This document shows, in pieces, positions 62,297-64,000 of a stretch of DNA of 64,000 bases. The number at the start of each line of letters is the position of its first letter. Position 1 is the stretch's first letter. The stretch covers positions 62,001 to 126,000 of the forward strand of contig NZ_WJIC01000020.1 in assembly GCF_009649815.1 (NCBI RefSeq), given 5' to 3'. The notes below the pieces were generated by a model, which was not told the origin of the DNA, ran no database searches, and worked only from the letters and a program-made list of their open reading frames with translations. Source of the stretch: Nocardia sp. SYP-A9097. GTDB taxonomy: Bacteria > Actinomycetota > Actinomycetes > Mycobacteriales > Mycobacteriaceae. Made by a program: the position numbers and the translations under genes.

Positions 62297-64000
62297 CGCG
62301 GGTGGTCGGGCTCGTCGGTTCGGGCTCCATCGATACCTGCTGTGCCACACCGGTTTCCGGTGCGCCGAGCAGGTCGAGATCGGCGACCGCGAGATGCGGA
62401 TCGGCCGCCACGGCGGTGAGAATCCGCTCCAGCACCTGCCCGAAGGCATCGACCGTCGCCTCGTCGAAAAGGTCTGTGGCGTAAGCGAAGATGACATCCA
62501 GATCACCGAGCGCGCCGTCCGCACCGGGCTGCGGCTCCATACTGATCTGCAGATCGAATTTGGCCGCCGCCAATTCGGTATCGATGGCGGACACCCGCAG
62601 CCCGGGCAGCTCCAGCACCGGAGTCTCGGTGTTTTGCAGTGAAAGCACCACCTGCAGTAGCGGATTCGCGGCGGTACGGCCCGCGGCCGCCACCTCCGAG
62701 ACCCGCTCGAACGGCACATCGGCATTGGCGAAGGCGTTCAGGTCGGTCTCCCGGGCCTGTGCCACCAGCGCGTCGAACGGTGCGGCGATATCGACCTGGG
62801 TGCGCAGCGTCAGGGTATTGACGAACATGCCGACCAGATCGTCCAGCGCGCGTTCACCACGACCCGCCACCGCGGTGCCGATCACCACGTCACCATTGCC
62901 GGACAATCGCGCCAGCCAGGCCGCGACGGCCGCGTGCACCACCATGAATAGAGACGCGTTATGTTGGCGCGCAATACGATTCAATCCGGCGTGCACCTCG
63001 GCGGGCAGGCTGAAGTCCAGGAACGCGCCCGCCATGGTGGAGGCGGGGGTGCGCGGGCGGTCCAGCGGCAGGCTCGGGGTCGGCGACAGGCCGGCCAGCT
63101 GCTCCCGCCAGAACGCCAATTGACTTGCGGCCGGGGAGTTCTCGTCCGAATCCACCCCGACCACCGCGCGCTGCCACACCGCGAAATCGGCGTACTGCAC
63201 CGGCAGCGGTGTCCAGTTCAGGTCCTGCCCGGCGGCGCGTGCCAGGTAGGCGGTCATGAGATCGCGTGCCAGCGGAGCCATGGAGGCCCCGTCGGCGGAG
63301 ATGTGATGCGCCACCAGGACCAGCAGGTAATCGTCCGGATCATCACCGGTAATGAGCCGCACTCGCACCGGAACCCGCTGTGCCACATCGAATCCGGTGA
63401 AAACCAGTTCGCCGACGCGCGCGCCGATGTCCTGCGCCCGCTCCACCTCGAGACCGGCGGGCAGCACCTCGGCCACCGACAGAATGTCCTGGTAGGCGGA
63501 CGCGCCCGGCGCCGACTCCGGATAGCGGGTGCGCAGCACCTCGTGCCGGGTCAGCACATCCTCGACGGCCTGGCGCAGCGCGGGCACATCGAGTGCGCCC
63601 TGCAGGCGGATGGCCATGGGGATGTTGTAGGCCGGGGAATCCGGATCGAACTGGTTCAGCACCCACATGCGCTGCTGCGCCAGCGAGAGCGGCACCCGCG
63701 CGGGCCGCTCCCCCGCGATCAGCGGCGGACGGGCGCCCGCACCCGTGCCCGGGACGATGCGCGCGGCCAGTCCGGAGACCGTAGAGGTCTCGAACAGTTC
63801 GCGCACAGCCACATTGGTGTCCAGGGCCTCGTTCACCCGTGCCACCGCCCGGGTAGCGATCAGCGAATTACCGCCCAGGTCGAAGAAGTCGTCATCCGAG
63901 CCCACCCGGTCGGTGCCGAGCAGATCGGCGAAGACACCCGCCACGATCTCCTCGATGGGGGTGGCCGGAGCGCGGAACGTCTTGGCCTCGAAAACCGGTG
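61482..64000 (-). CDS. NRPS-C (partial): ...A-end-T-C-pseudoA
   Basis: The 5' part lies beyond the window. Visible from the right edge: the last residues of an A domain, a T domain (DDDFFDLGGNSLIATR), an LCL-like C domain (LSLAQQRMWVLNQFDPDSPAYN-type start, shown in part; HHISADGAS intact) and a final ~270-residue domain that is an A-domain fragment. There is no T, TE or E after it, so this protein cannot by itself load or release the next residue. The C domain therefore needs an acceptor aminoacyl-T in trans, most simply A1-T1 of NRPS-B or NRPS-A, which lack a C domain of their own. Confidence 0.9.
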   Translation of the reverse strand, partial: PVFEAKTFRAPATPIEEIVAGVFADLLGTDRVGSDDDFFDLGGNSLIATRAVARVNEALDTNVAVRELFETSTVSGLAARIVPGTGAGARPPLIAGERPARVPLSLAQQRMWVLNQFDPDSPAYNIPMAIRLQGALDVPALRQAVEDVLTRHEVLRTRYPESAPGASAYQDILSVAEVLPAGLEVERAQDIGARVGELVFTGFDVAQRVPVRVRLITGDDPDDYLLVLVAHHISADGASMAPLARDLMTAYLARAAGQDLNWTPLPVQYADFAVWQRAVVGVDSDENSPAASQLAFWREQLAGLSPTPSLPLDRPRTPASTMAGAFLDFSLPAEVHAGLNRIARQHNASLFMVVHAAVAAWLARLSGNGDVVIGTAVAGRGERALDDLVGMFVNTLTLRTQVDIAAPFDALVAQARETDLNAFANADVPFERVSEVAAAGRTAANPLLQVVLSLQNTETPVLELPGLRVSAIDTELAAAKFDLQISMEPQPGADGALGDLDVIFAYATDLFDEATVDAFGQVLERILTAVAADPHLAVADLDLLGAPETGVAQQVSMEPEPTSPTTRGAALTQVLTTAVEDDPDGPALAWGDEAVTYQELDARSSRLARVLIAHGSGPGTGVLVHLARGVEQAVATWAVLKAGAMLVPLAASAAPGLDVKVGVTSGFAPATAVGIEWLVLDDPEVAAQISAESKRPVTYASRTRALRGDDAAYVAGGAVLTYDGLAATADRVRTATGLTFESRTLHTGAPDAALALVELVSAGVVGASVVLADTAFELSEALADEWVTHLFADRSGMVDLGADTPDDLQALILPEAAQGNASENVITLVIPGMPAVHQ

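Noticed and set aside
33346..64000. Nocobactin- or mycobactin-type siderophore assembly line
   Set aside because: No salicylate-loading domain, Cy (heterocyclisation) domain, lysine N-monooxygenase or PKS module is visible, so the iron box at 2542 cannot be used to call this cluster a siderophore cluster.

Overview
The window is high-GC actinobacterial DNA and most likely comes from Nocardia or a close mycolic-acid relative. The reasons are an S10 ribosomal-protein operon of mycobacterial/nocardial type, ending at rpsQ and not running into the spc genes; an MMPL exporter paired with an EXLDI-family protein; a DUF5997 gene divergent from a LysR regulator; an antigen-85-like secreted esterase; and very large NRPS genes. 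No rRNA, tRNA, CRISPR array, transposase or integrase was found.

Left part (1-14,700): a pair of half-size ABC exporter-fold proteins (one cut by the window edge) sits behind a near-consensus IdeR-type iron box, next to an RluA-family pseudouridine synthase and a CPBP membrane protease. Then come a small secreted protein, an EXLDI-MMPL operon behind two 17-bp palindromes, a LysR/DUF5997 divergent pair, and a 1109-residue protein that fuses a CreE-like flavoprotein to a CreD-like lyase, a probable one-chain nitrous-acid (aspartate to nitrosuccinate to nitrite) enzyme. A beta-trefoil inhibitor-like gene broken by an amber codon, a PPOX-fold protein and a MepB-family protein follow.

Middle part (14,750-33,200): the complete S10 operon rpsJ-rplC-rplD-rplW-rplB-rpsS-rplV-rpsC-rplP-rpmC-rpsQ on the minus strand with a 520-bp upstream region; a secreted protein; a DUF4442 hotdog protein; a lycopene-cyclase-family oxidoreductase; an SDR enzyme and a Drr-type three-gene ABC exporter; an aldehyde dehydrogenase lacking the catalytic cysteine; a tandem (two-domain) TetR regulator; an enoyl-CoA hydratase; an NRAMP metal transporter; and an Ag85/EstA-like secreted esterase.

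Right part (33,346-64,000): three consecutive minus-strand NRPS genes, here called NRPS-C (partial, at the right edge), NRPS-B (4584 aa) and NRPS-A (4629 aa). NRPS-A and NRPS-B are tandem paralogues with the same unusual order A-T-C-A-T-C-A-T-C-A-T-TE-pseudoE. Each starts directly with an A domain, carries its own thioesterase, and ends in an epimerase-like domain whose catalytic HHxxxDG has become NGxxxDD. NRPS-C ends T-C-pseudoA, where the last domain is only the N-terminal part of an A domain with its ATP loop destroyed, and it most resembles the A1 domains that begin NRPS-A and NRPS-B. The simplest reading is that an ancestral C-A1 module was split between proteins, with the decayed domains kept as tails. 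Each of NRPS-A and NRPS-B is preceded by a conserved 16-17-codon mini-ORF whose stop overlaps the NRPS start (ATGA). Pocket residues suggest that the two lines use the same substrates at positions 1, 2 and 4 and differ at position 3.
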